Positions 8,708 to 16,853 of a DNA stretch of 64,000 nucleotides are shown piece by piece (within the stretch, counting starts at the first letter, position 1; the number at the start of each line of letters is the position of its first letter). This stretch comes from Nocardioides sp. (GTDB taxonomy: Bacteria > Actinomycetota > Actinomycetes > Propionibacteriales > Nocardioidaceae): the NCBI GenBank assembly GCA_030698375.1, contig JAUYLL010000129.1, positions 51,653-115,652 of the forward strand, given 5' to 3'. The notes below the pieces were generated by a model, which was given only the letters and a program-made list of their open reading frames with translations, made no database searches and was not told where the DNA came from. A program made the position numbers and the translations under genes.

Positions 8708-9819
8708 TGCGGCGGTGCGTCTCCCCCGGCCTCGGGCGCGCTCTTCTCGGCCTGGCTGGCCGTGCGCGGGTTGGCCGCCTGCTCGGCGGCGGCGATGGCC
8801 GCGGCCACCTCGTCGTGCGCGTCGCTCAGGGAGGCAGCGCCCACGTCGCTGAGCTGCGGGGCCTCCGCACCCATGTCGACGCGCTTCGCTGGACCGTCCA
8901 CCTCGTCGGGGATGCCCTGCAGGCTGTTCATGGTCGAGCCGAGTCCCTCGAGCGCCTTGCCGATCTCGCTGGGGACGATCCAGACCTTGTTGGCGTCGCC
9001 CTCGGCGATCTTCGGCATCATCTGGAGGTACTGGTAGGCCAGCAGGGACTGGTCGGGGCGGCCGTCGTGGATCGCCTGGAAGACCGTCTGGATGGCCTGA
9101 CCCTCACCCTGCGAGCGCAGGATCGCCGCCTCACGATCGGCCTGGGCGCGCAGGATCAGGGCCTGGCGGTCACCCTCGGCGTTGAGGATGGCCGACTGCT
9201 TGTTGCCCTCGGCGGTGAGGATCGCCGACTGGCGCTGACCCTCCGCGGTGAGGATCGCGGCGCGCTTGTCGCGGTCGGCGCGCATCTGCTTCTCCATGGA
9301 GTCCTTGATGGACGGCGGCGGGTCGATGCCCTTGAGCTCCACACGGTTCACGCGGATGCCCCACTTGCCGGTCGCCTCGTCCAGGACCCCGCGGAGGCCG
9401 GAGTTGATCGAGTCGCGGCTGGTGAGGGTGTCCTCGAGGTCCATGCCGCCGACGATGTTGCGCAGTGTGGTCATCGTGAGCTGCTCGATCGCCTGGATGT
9501 AGTTGGCGATCTCGTAGGTGGCCGAGACCGGGTCGGTGACCTGGAAGTAGATGACCGTGTCGATCGAGACGACCAGGTTGTCCTCGGTGATCACCGGCTG
9601 GGGCGGGAAGGACACGACCTGCTCACGCAGGTCGATCATGTAGCGCACCTTGTCGACGAACGGCACCACGATGTTCAGGCCCGCGGGGAGGGACGTGCGG
9701 TACTTGCCGAACCGCTCGACGATCCCGGCGCGCGCCTGGGGCACGATGCGGACGGTGCGGGCGAGGGCCACGACGACGAAGATCGCCAGGACCAGGAGGA
9801 TCGCGAGCAAGCCGGTCAT
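8704..9819 (-). CDS. SPFH/band 7 (stomatin-like) membrane protein
   Basis: A 371-residue protein with one N-terminal membrane helix (residues 2-20) and an SPFH domain (about 22-190) with PQARAGIVERFGKY and LREQVVSFPPQPVITEDN. It resembles QmcA/stomatin-type scaffold proteins of membrane microdomains. Residues 187-241 form five tandem 11-residue units of the pattern AILxAEGxxQ, a hendecad coiled coil. The C-terminal 60 residues are Ala/Glu/Pro-rich. It lies downstream of an NfeD partner, the usual pairing for the family. GGGAG about nine bases before the ATG supports the start. Confidence 0.92.
   Translation of the reverse strand: MTGLLAILLVLAIFVVVALARTVRIVPQARAGIVERFGKYRTSLPAGLNIVVPFVDKVRYMIDLREQVVSFPPQPVITEDNLVVSIDTVIYFQVTDPVSATYEIANYIQAIEQLTMTTLRNIVGGMDLEDTLTSRDSINSGLRGVLDEATGKWGIRVNRVELKGIDPPPSIKDSMEKQMRADRDKRAAILTAEGQRQSAILTAEGNKQSAILNAEGDRQALILRAQADREAAILRSQGEGQAIQTVFQAIHDGRPDQSLLAYQYLQMMPKIAEGDANKVWIVPSEIGKALEGLGSTMNSLQGIPDEVDGPAKRVDMGAEAPQLSDVGAASLSDAHDEVAAAIAAAEQAANPRTASQAEKSAPEAGGDAPPQ
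9097..9261 (-). repeat. Five 33-base tandem repeats coding for 11-residue units
   Basis: The DNA encodes AAILTAEGQRQ, SAILTAEGNKQ, SAILNAEGDRQ, ALILRAQADRE and AAILRSQGEGQ in succession inside the SPFH gene. The 11-residue period fits a right-handed coiled coil. Confidence 0.8.
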
Positions 9820-9889
9820 CCGGCACTCCCTTCGTGGGCCGCCGCGCGGCCCCTCGTTGCTGTTGTTGGTACGGGTGGGTCTGGGTGAC

Positions 9890-10348
9890 TCACGGGTCGA
9901 GCTGGGGCACCGGGTGCACCAGAGCCGTCGCGCCCTGGATCTCGAGGACGTCGACGGTCGCTCCCTCGGGGATCACGAGTGACTCGTCGTACGGACGGGC
10001 GGTCCAGGTCTCCCCGGAGAGCCGGATCTGACCACCCTGGCTGGTGACCGCGGTCAGTGCGACGCCCTGTCGGCCGACGAGGGCCTGGTGGCCGAGCGTC
10101 AGCGACGGTCCGTTGTGCAGACGCTTGACCACGCTGGGCCGGACCAGCCACAGCATCGCGATCGCGGTGAGCATCGCCAGGAAGCCCTGGAGCAGGATGG
10201 GTGCGCCCAGCGCTGCCGCGACGCTGCCGCCGAGAGCACCGACGGCGAGCATGACCAGGACCAGCTCAAGACTGAAGAGCTCCGCGACCCCGAGCAGCGC
10301 GGCGGCGACCAGCCAGGTCTCCCACGCGTGCTCACGGAACCACTCCAT
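9890..10348 (-). CDS. NfeD family membrane protein
   Basis: A short NfeD of 152 residues: an N-terminal part with two or three hydrophobic helices (about 10-75), then a small OB-fold domain with SLTLGHQALVGRQGVAL and IRLSGETWTARPYDES. Short NfeD proteins pair with SPFH proteins in membrane scaffolds. The SPFH gene starts 70 bases downstream on the same strand. The ATG at 10348 has no Shine-Dalgarno sequence but has TAGGGT six bases upstream on its strand, so translation may start on a leaderless RNA. Confidence 0.88.
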   Translation of the reverse strand: MEWFREHAWETWLVAAALLGVAELFSLELVLVMLAVGALGGSVAAALGAPILLQGFLAMLTAIAMLWLVRPSVVKRLHNGPSLTLGHQALVGRQGVALTAVTSQGGQIRLSGETWTARPYDESLVIPEGATVDVLEIQGATALVHPVPQLDP

Positions 10349-10354
10349 GCAGCC

Positions 10355-10360
10355 ACCCTA
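10355..10360 (-). promoter_or_regulatory. Putative -10 element of leaderless nfeD
   Basis: On the minus strand TAGGGT is followed by GGCTGC and then the ATG of the NfeD gene; no ribosome binding site intervenes. Confidence 0.4.
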
Positions 10361-10368
10361 CCGATCGG

Positions 10369-11070
10369 TCACAGGTTGACGGGGGCGCGACGGTCCGCGG
10401 CGGCGGCGAGCTCGGCGAAGACGGCCTGGTTGTGCGCGAAGGCGGCCCGCACGTGCTCCACCACCCGGTGCTGGTCGGGCTCGGAGAGACCCAACGCATC
10501 GAGCCGGGCGCGGTAGGAGTCCTTGTAGAGCTTGGGCTTCGGGACGCCGGGGAAGCGGTAGAACGCCGTACCGGCTCCGTCCTCCAGCCCGTAGGTGCGC
10601 GTGATGATCCGGCCGATCGCCTGCCCGCCGGAGAGGTCGCCGAGGTAGCGCGTGTAGTGGTGGGCGACGAAGGCGAGCGGGTCCTCCCGGGACGCCGCCA
10701 GCTCCCGGGCGTACGCCGTCACGGCCGGGCCGGGCTCCGCGCGGGACCGCCAGTCCTCCCCCACCCAGAGACGGAGGTCGTCGTCGAGGGCCGCACCCCG
10801 CTCGAGCACGGGGTCCCACACCGCCGCGGCGAGCGGGTCCGGCCGGGAGGCCTCGGGGACCAGCGCCCGGCCCGCCCCCTCGAGCGCGCCGTACACCGCG
10901 GCCAGGGCGAGCAGGTAGTCGGCGTAGCAGGTGGCCGGGAGCCGGCCGTCCAGCAGACCGGCCATGAACGGCGAGGCCTCGGCCTCGGTGTGCTCGGCTG
11001 CGGACCCCACCCGCATCCGCGCGGACAGCGACCCCGCGGGGGCAGCAGCAGGTCGGGGCACCCGGTTCAC
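10369..11070 (-). CDS. Heme oxygenase (biliverdin-producing)
   Basis: A 233-residue heme oxygenase of the HmuO/HO-1 type that opens heme to biliverdin, iron and carbon monoxide, usually to obtain iron. Proximal His27 lies in SAAEHTEAE, and the distal-helix signature YLGDLSGGQAIGRII is at about 142-156. PKPKLYKDSYRARLDAL near the C terminus is also diagnostic. The GTG at 11070 overlaps the stop codon of the upstream ABC ATPase (GTGA), so the two are translationally coupled. No heme-uptake receptor or permease lies nearby. The first 15 residues are outside the fold; a start at Met19 is possible. Confidence 0.93.
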   Translation of the reverse strand: MNRVPRPAAAPAGSLSARMRVGSAAEHTEAEASPFMAGLLDGRLPATCYADYLLALAAVYGALEGAGRALVPEASRPDPLAAAVWDPVLERGAALDDDLRLWVGEDWRSRAEPGPAVTAYARELAASREDPLAFVAHHYTRYLGDLSGGQAIGRIITRTYGLEDGAGTAFYRFPGVPKPKLYKDSYRARLDALGLSEPDQHRVVEHVRAAFAHNQAVFAELAAAADRRAPVNL

Positions 11071-11879
11071 CCGCGGATCGGAGTGCCCGCGACGCGGGTG
11101 CGCCGACGGGCCGCCCACCGACCGTCGGTGTGCGTGACCTGCAGGGGCATGCCGAAGGTCTCCGACAGCACCGCCTCGGTGAGCGTCTCCTCGACCGGAC
11201 CGGCGGCGACCACACGACCCCGGCGGAGCAGGAGCGCGTGGGTGAAGCCCGGAGGGATCTCCTCGACGTGGTGGGAGACCAGCACCGTCGCCGGGGCGTC
11301 GATGTCGTCGGCCAGCACCGCCAGGGTGGAGACGAGGTCCTCGCGACCCCCGAGGTCGAGCCCCGCGGCCGGCTCGTCGAGCAGTAGCAGCTCGGGGTCC
11401 GTCATCAGCGCCCGCGCGATCTGCACGCGCTTGCGCTCCCCCTCGCTGAGGGTCCCGAAGGTCCGGTCGGCGAGGGCGGCCGCGCCGACCTCGCGTAGGA
11501 GGTCGGCCGCCCGCTCGTGGTCGAGCTCGTCGTAGTGCTCCCGCCAGCGGCCGACCACGCCGTAGGACGCCGAGACGACCACGTCCCTCACCAGCTCGTG
11601 ACGGGGGATGCGGTCGGCCAACGCGGCGCTCGTGAGGCCGATACGGGGCCGCAGCTCGAAGACGTCGACGGTGCCGAGGACCTCGCCGAGGATCCCCACC
11701 ACGCCGTCCGTCGGGTGGATCTGGGCGGAGCAGACCTGCAGCAAGGTGGTCTTCCCGGCGCCGTTGGGGCCGAGCACCACCCAGCGCTCGTCCTCCTCCA
11801 CGCGCCAGTCGATCCCCTCGAGCAGGGTCGCCTGGCCGCGCCGCACGGTCACGTCGGCCAGCTCGAGAACGGCGTCCAT
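11067..11879 (-). CDS. ABC transporter ATP-binding protein
   Basis: A 270-residue single ATPase domain. Walker A GPNGAGKTT is at 37-45, the signature reads LSEGE (144-148), Walker B is LLLLDEP (164-170) and the switch His lies in LVSHHVEE. The first 220 residues resemble the YlmA/PhrA-like soluble ATPases. No membrane subunit is adjacent, so its partner is unknown or it acts alone. I prefer the ATG at 11879, behind GAGGGATGC, over an ATG 30 bases upstream. The gene overlaps the start of heme oxygenase by four bases, which suggests a shared task in heme or iron handling. Confidence 0.85.
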   Translation of the reverse strand: MDAVLELADVTVRRGQATLLEGIDWRVEEDERWVVLGPNGAGKTTLLQVCSAQIHPTDGVVGILGEVLGTVDVFELRPRIGLTSAALADRIPRHELVRDVVVSASYGVVGRWREHYDELDHERAADLLREVGAAALADRTFGTLSEGERKRVQIARALMTDPELLLLDEPAAGLDLGGREDLVSTLAVLADDIDAPATVLVSHHVEEIPPGFTHALLLRRGRVVAAGPVEETLTEAVLSETFGMPLQVTHTDGRWAARRRTRVAGTPIRG

Positions 11880-11969
11880 GCATCCCTCGGGTCGTCGGCG
11901 GTCGGGCATCGCGGCCGGGAGACGTCCCGCCGCGGGACCAACCTACGGCACCGGCCTGGGCCACGGGGC

Positions 11970-11975
11970 TAGCCT
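11970..11975 (+). promoter_or_regulatory. Putative -10 element of a leaderless gene
   Basis: TAGCCT followed by CGGCGC and the GTG at 11982. Confidence 0.4.
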
Positions 11976-11981
11976 CGGCGC

Positions 11982-12755
11982 GTGCCCGAGCGTCCTCTGG
12001 ATCCCCATCCCCGCGCCGTGGCCGGTCCGCTGGACGCGGACCTGCCCGATGGTGCGGTCCTCGCGCTGTGGGTCGACGCATGGGTCCGCGGGCACGCCGC
12101 GACCGACGACCTGCTGGAGGCGGTCGGACGGTCCGCGGCGGCGCACCACGTGGTGCCCGTGGACGGCGGCCCGGCCGAGCCGTTGGCACTCGCGCTCGGC
12201 ACCCTGCGGCGAGGGTGCACAGGGGCCGGGCTCGCGCTTCCCGTCGCCGGCGACCCGGCCGGTATGGCCGGCCCCCGGGCCCTCAACGACGCTGCGCTCG
12301 AGGCCGAAGAGGCCGTGCACCTGCTCGGCACGGGGACCGCGCTGGTGCCCTGTCGTGCCGGTGCGGGCGTGGTCTGGTCGACGTACGCCGCCACGCACCC
12401 CCGTCCGGTGCCGACGCTCCCGGACGCCTCCCGCGGGCTGCGGCTCGCCCTCGTCGGCGCGGCGCAGGCGCTCGCCACCCTCGACGTCGCCCGGTGGCGA
12501 CCGGAGGTGGCCGACGAGCTGATCAGCCTCCGCCGACCCAGGCCCGCCGCAGCGGTGCCCGGCATGTCTGCCGAGGCGGCCACTGCCCTGGCCCAGGCGA
12601 CCACCTGTCGCCGCATCGTCGCGCTCGCGCTGGAGGACGATGGTGCGGCCGTCTCCATCGAGGAGGTCCGGGCCCGGACCGACGCGCTCCGGCCGCTGGA
12701 CCACGCAGCGAGACATGCCCTGGTCGCCGCCTGCTCGGCCGACGCCCAGAGATAG
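11982..12755 (+). CDS. Conserved-looking protein of unknown function
   Basis: A 257-residue protein I cannot name. It is Ala/Leu-rich and acidic, with no signal peptide, no membrane helix and no known catalytic motif that I recognise. The first half (DGAVLALWVDAWVRGHAATDDLL, quoted as VLALWVDAWVRGHAATDDLL) and the steady G/C at third codon positions show real coding. It ends 14 bases before serB, and the TAG stop is part of a -10-like box of serB. The divergent neighbour is the ABC ATPase. The GTG start has a -10-like box six bases upstream and no ribosome binding site. Confidence 0.75.
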   Translation: MPERPLDPHPRAVAGPLDADLPDGAVLALWVDAWVRGHAATDDLLEAVGRSAAAHHVVPVDGGPAEPLALALGTLRRGCTGAGLALPVAGDPAGMAGPRALNDAALEAEEAVHLLGTGTALVPCRAGAGVVWSTYAATHPRPVPTLPDASRGLRLALVGAAQALATLDVARWRPEVADELISLRRPRPAAAVPGMSAEAATALAQATTCRRIVALALEDDGAAVSIEEVRARTDALRPLDHAARHALVAACSADAQR

Positions 12756-12758
12756 CCT
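12753..12758 (+). promoter_or_regulatory. Putative -10 element before serB
   Basis: TAGCCT, whose first three bases are the stop codon of the preceding gene, lies ten bases before the serB ATG. The spacing is a little long for a fully leaderless start. Confidence 0.3.
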
Positions 12759-12768
12759 CGGCCTCGCG

Positions 12769-14004
12769 ATGGCACCCGACTCCCCCGGCCCCGACGAGGC
12801 GCGAAGCACGGTCCTGCTCACCTTCACCGGCAAGGACCGTCCCGGCGTCACCTCGACGGTGTTCGCGACGCTGGCGACCTTCGGGGTCGACGTGCTCGAC
12901 ATCGAGCAGATCCTCCTCCGCCGGCGCCTGCTGCTCGGCGTCCTCGTCACCGCGCCGCGCGACCACAAGGCACTCGTCCGGGCGGCGGAGGCAGTGGCCG
13001 AGGAGTTGGGTATGCAGGTCGAGGTCGACCACGGCACCGGGGACAACCAGTCCCGTCGTGAAGGCCGCAGCCACGTCACGGTGCTCGGCATGCCGCTGCG
13101 CCCGCGGGCGTTCGCCGCCATCGCCGGACGCATCGCCGACACCGGCGCCAACATCGACCGCATCGAGCGGATGGCGCGCTACCCGGTCACCGCGATCGAC
13201 CTGCACGTCTCGGGCACCGACCCCGACAAGCTGCGGGAGGTGCTCGCCCGGGAGGCAGCCGCCCAGCAGGTCGACGTCGCAGTGCAGCCCGCAGGCCTGC
13301 TGCGGCGCGGCATGCGGCTCATCGTGATGGACGTCGACTCCACCCTGGTGCAGGGCGAGGTCATCGAGATGCTCGCCGAGGAGGCAGGCTGCCTGGCCGA
13401 GGTGGCCCGGGTGACCGAGGCCGCGATGCGGGGTGAGCTGGACTTCGAGGAGTCGCTGCACGAGCGGGTGCGCCACCTCGCCGGGCTGGAGGCCAGCGCC
13501 TTCGACGCCGTCTACGAGCGGCTCCGCCTCTCCCCGGGCGCGCGGACCATGGTCCGCACCCTCAAGCGCCTGGGCTACCGCTTCGCCATCGTCTCCGGCG
13601 GCTTCACCCAGGTGACCGACAAGATCGCCGCCGACCTCGGCATCGACTTCGCCGCCGCCAACGAGCTCGAGGTCGCCGACGGCCGGCTCACAGGGAGGAT
13701 CGTCGGCCCGGTCGTGGACCGGGCCGGCAAGGCAGCCGCCCTACGACGCTTCGCCGAGGAGGCGGGGGTGCCCGTCGCGGCCACCATCGCCGTGGGCGAT
13801 GGCGCGAACGACCTCGACATGCTCTCGGCCGCAGGCCTCGGGATCGCGTTCAATGCCAAGCCGGTCGTGCAGCAGGCGGCCGACACGACGGTCAACGTGC
13901 CCTACCTCGACACCATCGTCTACCTCCTCGGGATCACCCGGGAGGAGGTCGAGGCCGCGGACGCCGCGGCCGGCATCACCACCCCCGCACCGCCGTTGGG
14001 CTGA
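12769..14004 (+). CDS. serB: Phosphoserine phosphatase with N-terminal ACT domains
   Basis: Last step of serine synthesis: hydrolysis of O-phosphoserine. The 411-residue protein has two ACT-like domains (about 13-90 and 100-175), which in mycobacterial SerB2 bind serine and regulate activity. The HAD phosphatase domain begins at 182: DVDST at 188-192 holds nucleophile Asp188 and acid/base Asp190, VSGGF is at 275-279, Lys321 provides motif III, and GDGANDLDML is motif IV at 343-352. The ATG at 12769 is the start that precedes the first ACT strand. It converges on the SixA-like gene. Confidence 0.95.
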   Translation: MAPDSPGPDEARSTVLLTFTGKDRPGVTSTVFATLATFGVDVLDIEQILLRRRLLLGVLVTAPRDHKALVRAAEAVAEELGMQVEVDHGTGDNQSRREGRSHVTVLGMPLRPRAFAAIAGRIADTGANIDRIERMARYPVTAIDLHVSGTDPDKLREVLAREAAAQQVDVAVQPAGLLRRGMRLIVMDVDSTLVQGEVIEMLAEEAGCLAEVARVTEAAMRGELDFEESLHERVRHLAGLEASAFDAVYERLRLSPGARTMVRTLKRLGYRFAIVSGGFTQVTDKIAADLGIDFAAANELEVADGRLTGRIVGPVVDRAGKAAALRRFAEEAGVPVAATIAVGDGANDLDMLSAAGLGIAFNAKPVVQQAADTTVNVPYLDTIVYLLGITREEVEAADAAAGITTPAPPLG

Positions 14005-14021
14005 GGGCGCGACCGGGCCGG

Positions 14022-14534
14022 TCAGCTCTCGCGCACGGTGTGCAGGGCGCGCAGCGTGGCCCCGCCGTACTCGAGCTCGGACCAGGGGCTGTGCACCTCG
14101 AGGACGGCCGCGGTGCAGGTCGGGTAGCCCTCCGTGACCCGGGCGAGGACCGCGGCGTCGCCGGCCCCGTCGTCGAGCAGCATCGCCAGCGAGGCGATGG
14201 TCGGGTTGTGCCCGAGCAGCAGGACCGTGCCCGGGTCGCCCTGCGTGCACCGGAGCGTCTCGAGGGCCACGTCGGTGCTGCCCTGGTGGACCGCGCCGTC
14301 GACGATCGGCGCCAGTGTGCTCCCGGCGGCGTCGGCCACGCAGGCCCACGTCTCCTGGGTCCGCGCCGCCGAGGACACGATCGTGAGGTCCGGCAGCAGG
14401 TCCTGCTCCTGGAGCCACCGTCCCGCCGCCGCTGCGTCGCGGCGTCCGCGGGCCGTGAGCGCGCGCATGTCGTCGCTGGCTGCGAACTGCTCGGCCTGGG
14501 CGTGCCGCAGGAGCACGAGACGACGCGAGGTCAT
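14022..14534 (-). CDS. SixA-like histidine phosphatase
   Basis: A 170-residue histidine-phosphatase-superfamily protein. Nucleophile His11 lies in LLRHAQAEQ, and the second catalytic His109 in LGHNPTIASL. The short length without an inserted cap fits SixA, which removes phosphate from phosphohistidine proteins. Other small phosphatases share this fold, so the substrate is open. The ATG of MTSRR at 14534 is chosen because the RHA motif should lie close to the N terminus. It is 39 bases downstream of fabI's stop on the other side and converges with serB. Confidence 0.88.
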   Translation of the reverse strand: MTSRRLVLLRHAQAEQFAASDDMRALTARGRRDAAAAGRWLQEQDLLPDLTIVSSAARTQETWACVADAAGSTLAPIVDGAVHQGSTDVALETLRCTQGDPGTVLLLGHNPTIASLAMLLDDGAGDAAVLARVTEGYPTCTAAVLEVHSPWSELEYGGATLRALHTVRES

Positions 14535-14573
14535 GGCGTCAGAATCCCACATGCACCCAAGCCCAGTGGTCGA

Positions 14574-15344
14574 TCAGGTCCCCATCGCGTGGTAGCCGCC
14601 GTCCACGTGGACGATCTCTCCGGTGGTGGCCGGGAAGAAGTCCGAGAGCAGGGCGACGACGGCTCGCGCGGTCGGCTCCCGGTCGCCCTCGTCCCACCCG
14701 AGGGGTGCGCGCTCGGACCAGCCGGCCTCGAGGTCCTCGAACCCGGGGATGGCCTTGGCCGCCAGCGTCTTGAGCGGGCCGGCGGCAACCAGGTTCACCC
14801 GGATCCCCTCCGGGCCCAGGTCGCGGGCGAGGTAGCGGGAGCAGGACTCGAGGCCGGCCTTGGCGACCCCCATCCAGTCGTACGCCGGCCAGGCCTTGCT
14901 CGCGTCAAACGTCAGCCCGACGACCGATCCGCCTCTCCCCATCAGCGGGAGGCAGGCCTCGGTGAGGGAAGCCAGGCTGTAGGCCGAGACCTGCAGGGCC
15001 TGGGCCACGTCGGGCCAGGGGCCGCCGAGGAAGCGCCCGCCCAGGAGTGTCTCGGGGTTCCCGTAGGCGATCGAGTGGACGAGGCCGTCGAGGTGGTCGG
15101 TGTGCTCCCGCAGCGCGTCGGGGAGCGCCGCGAGGTGGTCCTCGTCGGTGACGTCGAGCTCGAGCACGGGTGCCGGCTCCGGCAGCCGCTTCACGATCCG
15201 CCGGGTGATGCCGAGCGCTCGGCCGAAGTTCGAGACCACCACCTGGGCGCCCTGCTCCTGCGCGACCTTCGCCACCGCGAAGCCGATGGAGCTGTCCATC
15301 GTGACGCCGGCGACCAGGATCGTCCTGCCATCGAGAATGCCCAT
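14574..15344 (-). CDS. fabI: Enoyl-[acyl-carrier-protein] reductase, InhA type
   Basis: Catalyses the last reduction in each round of type II fatty-acid elongation with NADH. The 256-residue protein aligns well with mycobacterial InhA: SIGFAVAK near 19-26 for NAD, Ser91, Phe146, Tyr155 and Lys162 in AYDWMGVAKAG as the YxxxxxxK pair (InhA Phe149, Tyr158, Lys165). It follows fabG by 44 bases on the same strand, the same order as mabA-inhA. AAGGAGAG before the ATG supports the start. Residue Ser91 matches InhA Ser94, the site of isoniazid-resistance changes. Confidence 0.95.
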   Translation of the reverse strand: MGILDGRTILVAGVTMDSSIGFAVAKVAQEQGAQVVVSNFGRALGITRRIVKRLPEPAPVLELDVTDEDHLAALPDALREHTDHLDGLVHSIAYGNPETLLGGRFLGGPWPDVAQALQVSAYSLASLTEACLPLMGRGGSVVGLTFDASKAWPAYDWMGVAKAGLESCSRYLARDLGPEGIRVNLVAAGPLKTLAAKAIPGFEDLEAGWSERAPLGWDEGDREPTARAVVALLSDFFPATTGEIVHVDGGYHAMGT

Positions 15345-15388
15345 GTCTCTCCTTGCGGTGCGGTGCTGTGGGTGGTGTCGCTTCGGTG

Positions 15389-16150
15389 TCAGTGGCCCAT
15401 TCCGAGGCCACCGTCGACCGGGATGACCGCCCCGGTCACGTACGCCGCGTCGGGCGAGGCCAGCCAGGTGACCGCTCCGGCCACCTCACGGGGGTCGGCG
15501 TACCGACGCAGCGGGATCGTGGCGAGGTACTCGGCCCGCTTCGCCTCGGGCAGCTCGGCGGTCATGTCGGTCTCGACGAGCCCCGGCGCGACGACGTTCG
15601 TGGTGATGCCGCGGCTGCCGAGCTCGCGGGCGAGGGACCGGGCCATCCCGACCAGGCCGGCCTTGGAGGCGGCGTAGTTGACCTGCCCCGCGGACCCGAG
15701 GAGGCCGACCACGGAGGAGACGAGGACGATCCGGCCGCGGCGCAGCCGCAGCATGCCCTTCGAGGCGCGCCGGGCCACGCGGAAGGCCCCGGTGAGGTTG
15801 GTGGCGATGACGTCGTCCCAGTCCGCGTCGCTCATCCGCAGGACGAGCGTGTCGCGGGTGATGCCGGCGTTGGCGACGAGGACCTCGACGGGGCCGTGGG
15901 CGGCCTCGATCTCCGCGAAGGCGGCGTCGACCTGCTCCTGGTTGGTGACGTCGCAGCGCACCCCGAGCATCCCAGGCGGGGGCTCCCCCGAGCGGTAGGT
16001 GACGGCGACCTGGTCGCCGAGGGCCACGAACGCCTCGGCGATGCTCCGACCGATACCGCGGTTCCCGCCCGTCACGAGGACGGAACGGGCCGCGGGGGCC
16101 GGGGTGCCGGAGGCGTCCTCACGGGTGCCGGGAGCGCTCGTAGTGGTCAC
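15389..16150 (-). CDS. fabG: 3-oxoacyl-[acyl-carrier-protein] reductase
   Basis: NADPH-dependent ketoreductase of type II fatty-acid synthesis. In 253 residues it shows TGGNRGIG (27-34), NAG (94-96), and the Ser146-Tyr159-Lys163 triad in SAGQVNYAASKAG. PVDGGLGMGH ends the protein, as in MabA/FabG1. It is the first gene of a fabG-fabI operon. A 20-residue Thr/Ala/Pro-rich N-terminal extension precedes the Rossmann fold; the GTG at 16150 lies eight bases after a TAGCGT box without a ribosome binding site, so the long N terminus is plausible. Confidence 0.95.
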   Translation of the reverse strand: MTTTSAPGTREDASGTPAPAARSVLVTGGNRGIGRSIAEAFVALGDQVAVTYRSGEPPPGMLGVRCDVTNQEQVDAAFAEIEAAHGPVEVLVANAGITRDTLVLRMSDADWDDVIATNLTGAFRVARRASKGMLRLRRGRIVLVSSVVGLLGSAGQVNYAASKAGLVGMARSLARELGSRGITTNVVAPGLVETDMTAELPEAKRAEYLATIPLRRYADPREVAGAVTWLASPDAAYVTGAVIPVDGGLGMGH

Positions 16151-16158
16151 GTCCCGAG

Positions 16159-16164
16159 ACGCTA
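16159..16164 (-). promoter_or_regulatory. Putative -10 element of the fabG-fabI operon
   Basis: On the minus strand TAGCGT is followed by eight bases and the GTG of fabG. Confidence 0.4.
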
Positions 16165-16191
16165 GTGGCTACCCGTGGGTACCCCGAATCG

Positions 16192-16404
16192 TCAGTCGTC
16201 CTCGAGGCGGAAGCCGACCTTGAGCCCGACCTGGAAGTGCTCGACGGCGCCGTCCTTGACATGGCCGCGGACCTGGGTCACCTCGAACCAGTCGAGGTGG
16301 CGCAGCGTGCGCGCGGCCCGCTCGACGCCGTTGCGGATGGCCTGGTCGATGCCGTCGGGGGACGTGCCGACGATCTCGCTGACGCGGTAGGTGCGGTCGC
16401 TCAC
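16192..16404 (-). CDS. Dodecin family protein
   Basis: A 70-residue protein with the full dodecin pattern: YRVSEIVGTSPDGIDQAI at the N terminus, HLDWFEVTQVRGHV in the middle, and HFQVGLKVGFRLED at the end. Dodecins form 12-mers that bind flavins or coenzyme A, thought to store or protect flavin. The Trp in DWFEV is the flavin-stacking residue. The GTG at 16404 follows AGGAG by seven bases, which decides against a longer frame opening at 16518. It is divergent from the DUF3099-like gene. Confidence 0.9.
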   Translation of the reverse strand: MSDRTYRVSEIVGTSPDGIDQAIRNGVERAARTLRHLDWFEVTQVRGHVKDGAVEHFQVGLKVGFRLEDD

Positions 16405-16478
16405 GGTGGGTCTCCTGGGGGTGTCGAGGATGGGGTGCAGGCCCGAGTCTGCCAGCCCCCGGCGTTGGTACGCCGACG

Positions 16479-16484
16479 TAGGCT
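16479..16484 (+). promoter_or_regulatory. Putative -10 element of a leaderless gene
   Basis: TAGGCT, then CGGCTT, then the GTG at 16491. Confidence 0.4.
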
Positions 16485-16490
16485 CGGCTT

Positions 16491-16811
16491 GTGGCAGGCA
16501 GCAGCACCGAGCGGGCATGGAACCGCCGAGAGCACGCCGTGGAGATCACCTCCGCGCCGCAGACGCGCGCCGCCGAGCAGGCCGGTCGGCAACGCCGCTA
16601 CCTGATCTCGATGACGCTGCGCACGCTCTGCTTCGTCGGTGCGGTGGCGGTCGGCCCAGGCGTGCTGCGCTGGGTCCTCGTAGCCGGGGCCGCGTTCCTG
16701 CCCTACATCGCGGTGGTCCTGGCCAATGCCCAGGCGACCCTCGCTCCGGGGCGCCCTGACGCGCCCGGGCCTGACCTGAGCACCGACGCACTTCCCCCCG
16801 GGCGTTCCTGA
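16491..16811 (+). CDS. DUF3099-like small membrane protein
   Basis: A 106-residue protein with two adjacent hydrophobic segments (about 40-58 and 60-79) and charged ends. The ITSAPQTRAAEQAGRQRRYLISM stretch (central part AEQAGRQRRYLISM) and the two-helix layout match what I recall of the DUF3099 family, which is common in actinobacteria and has no known function. GTG at 16491 has a -10-like box six bases upstream. The next gene starts 42 bases downstream on the same strand. Confidence 0.75.
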   Translation: MAGSSTERAWNRREHAVEITSAPQTRAAEQAGRQRRYLISMTLRTLCFVGAVAVGPGVLRWVLVAGAAFLPYIAVVLANAQATLAPGRPDAPGPDLSTDALPPGRS

Positions 16812-16841
16812 CCCGTGCGCGGGCCGGTCGGCCCGCGGCCC

Positions 16842-16847
16842 TAGGGT
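16842..16847 (+). promoter_or_regulatory. Putative -10 element of a leaderless gene
   Basis: TAGGGT, then GGCTGG, then the ATG at 16854. Confidence 0.4.
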
Positions 16848-16853
16848 GGCTGG

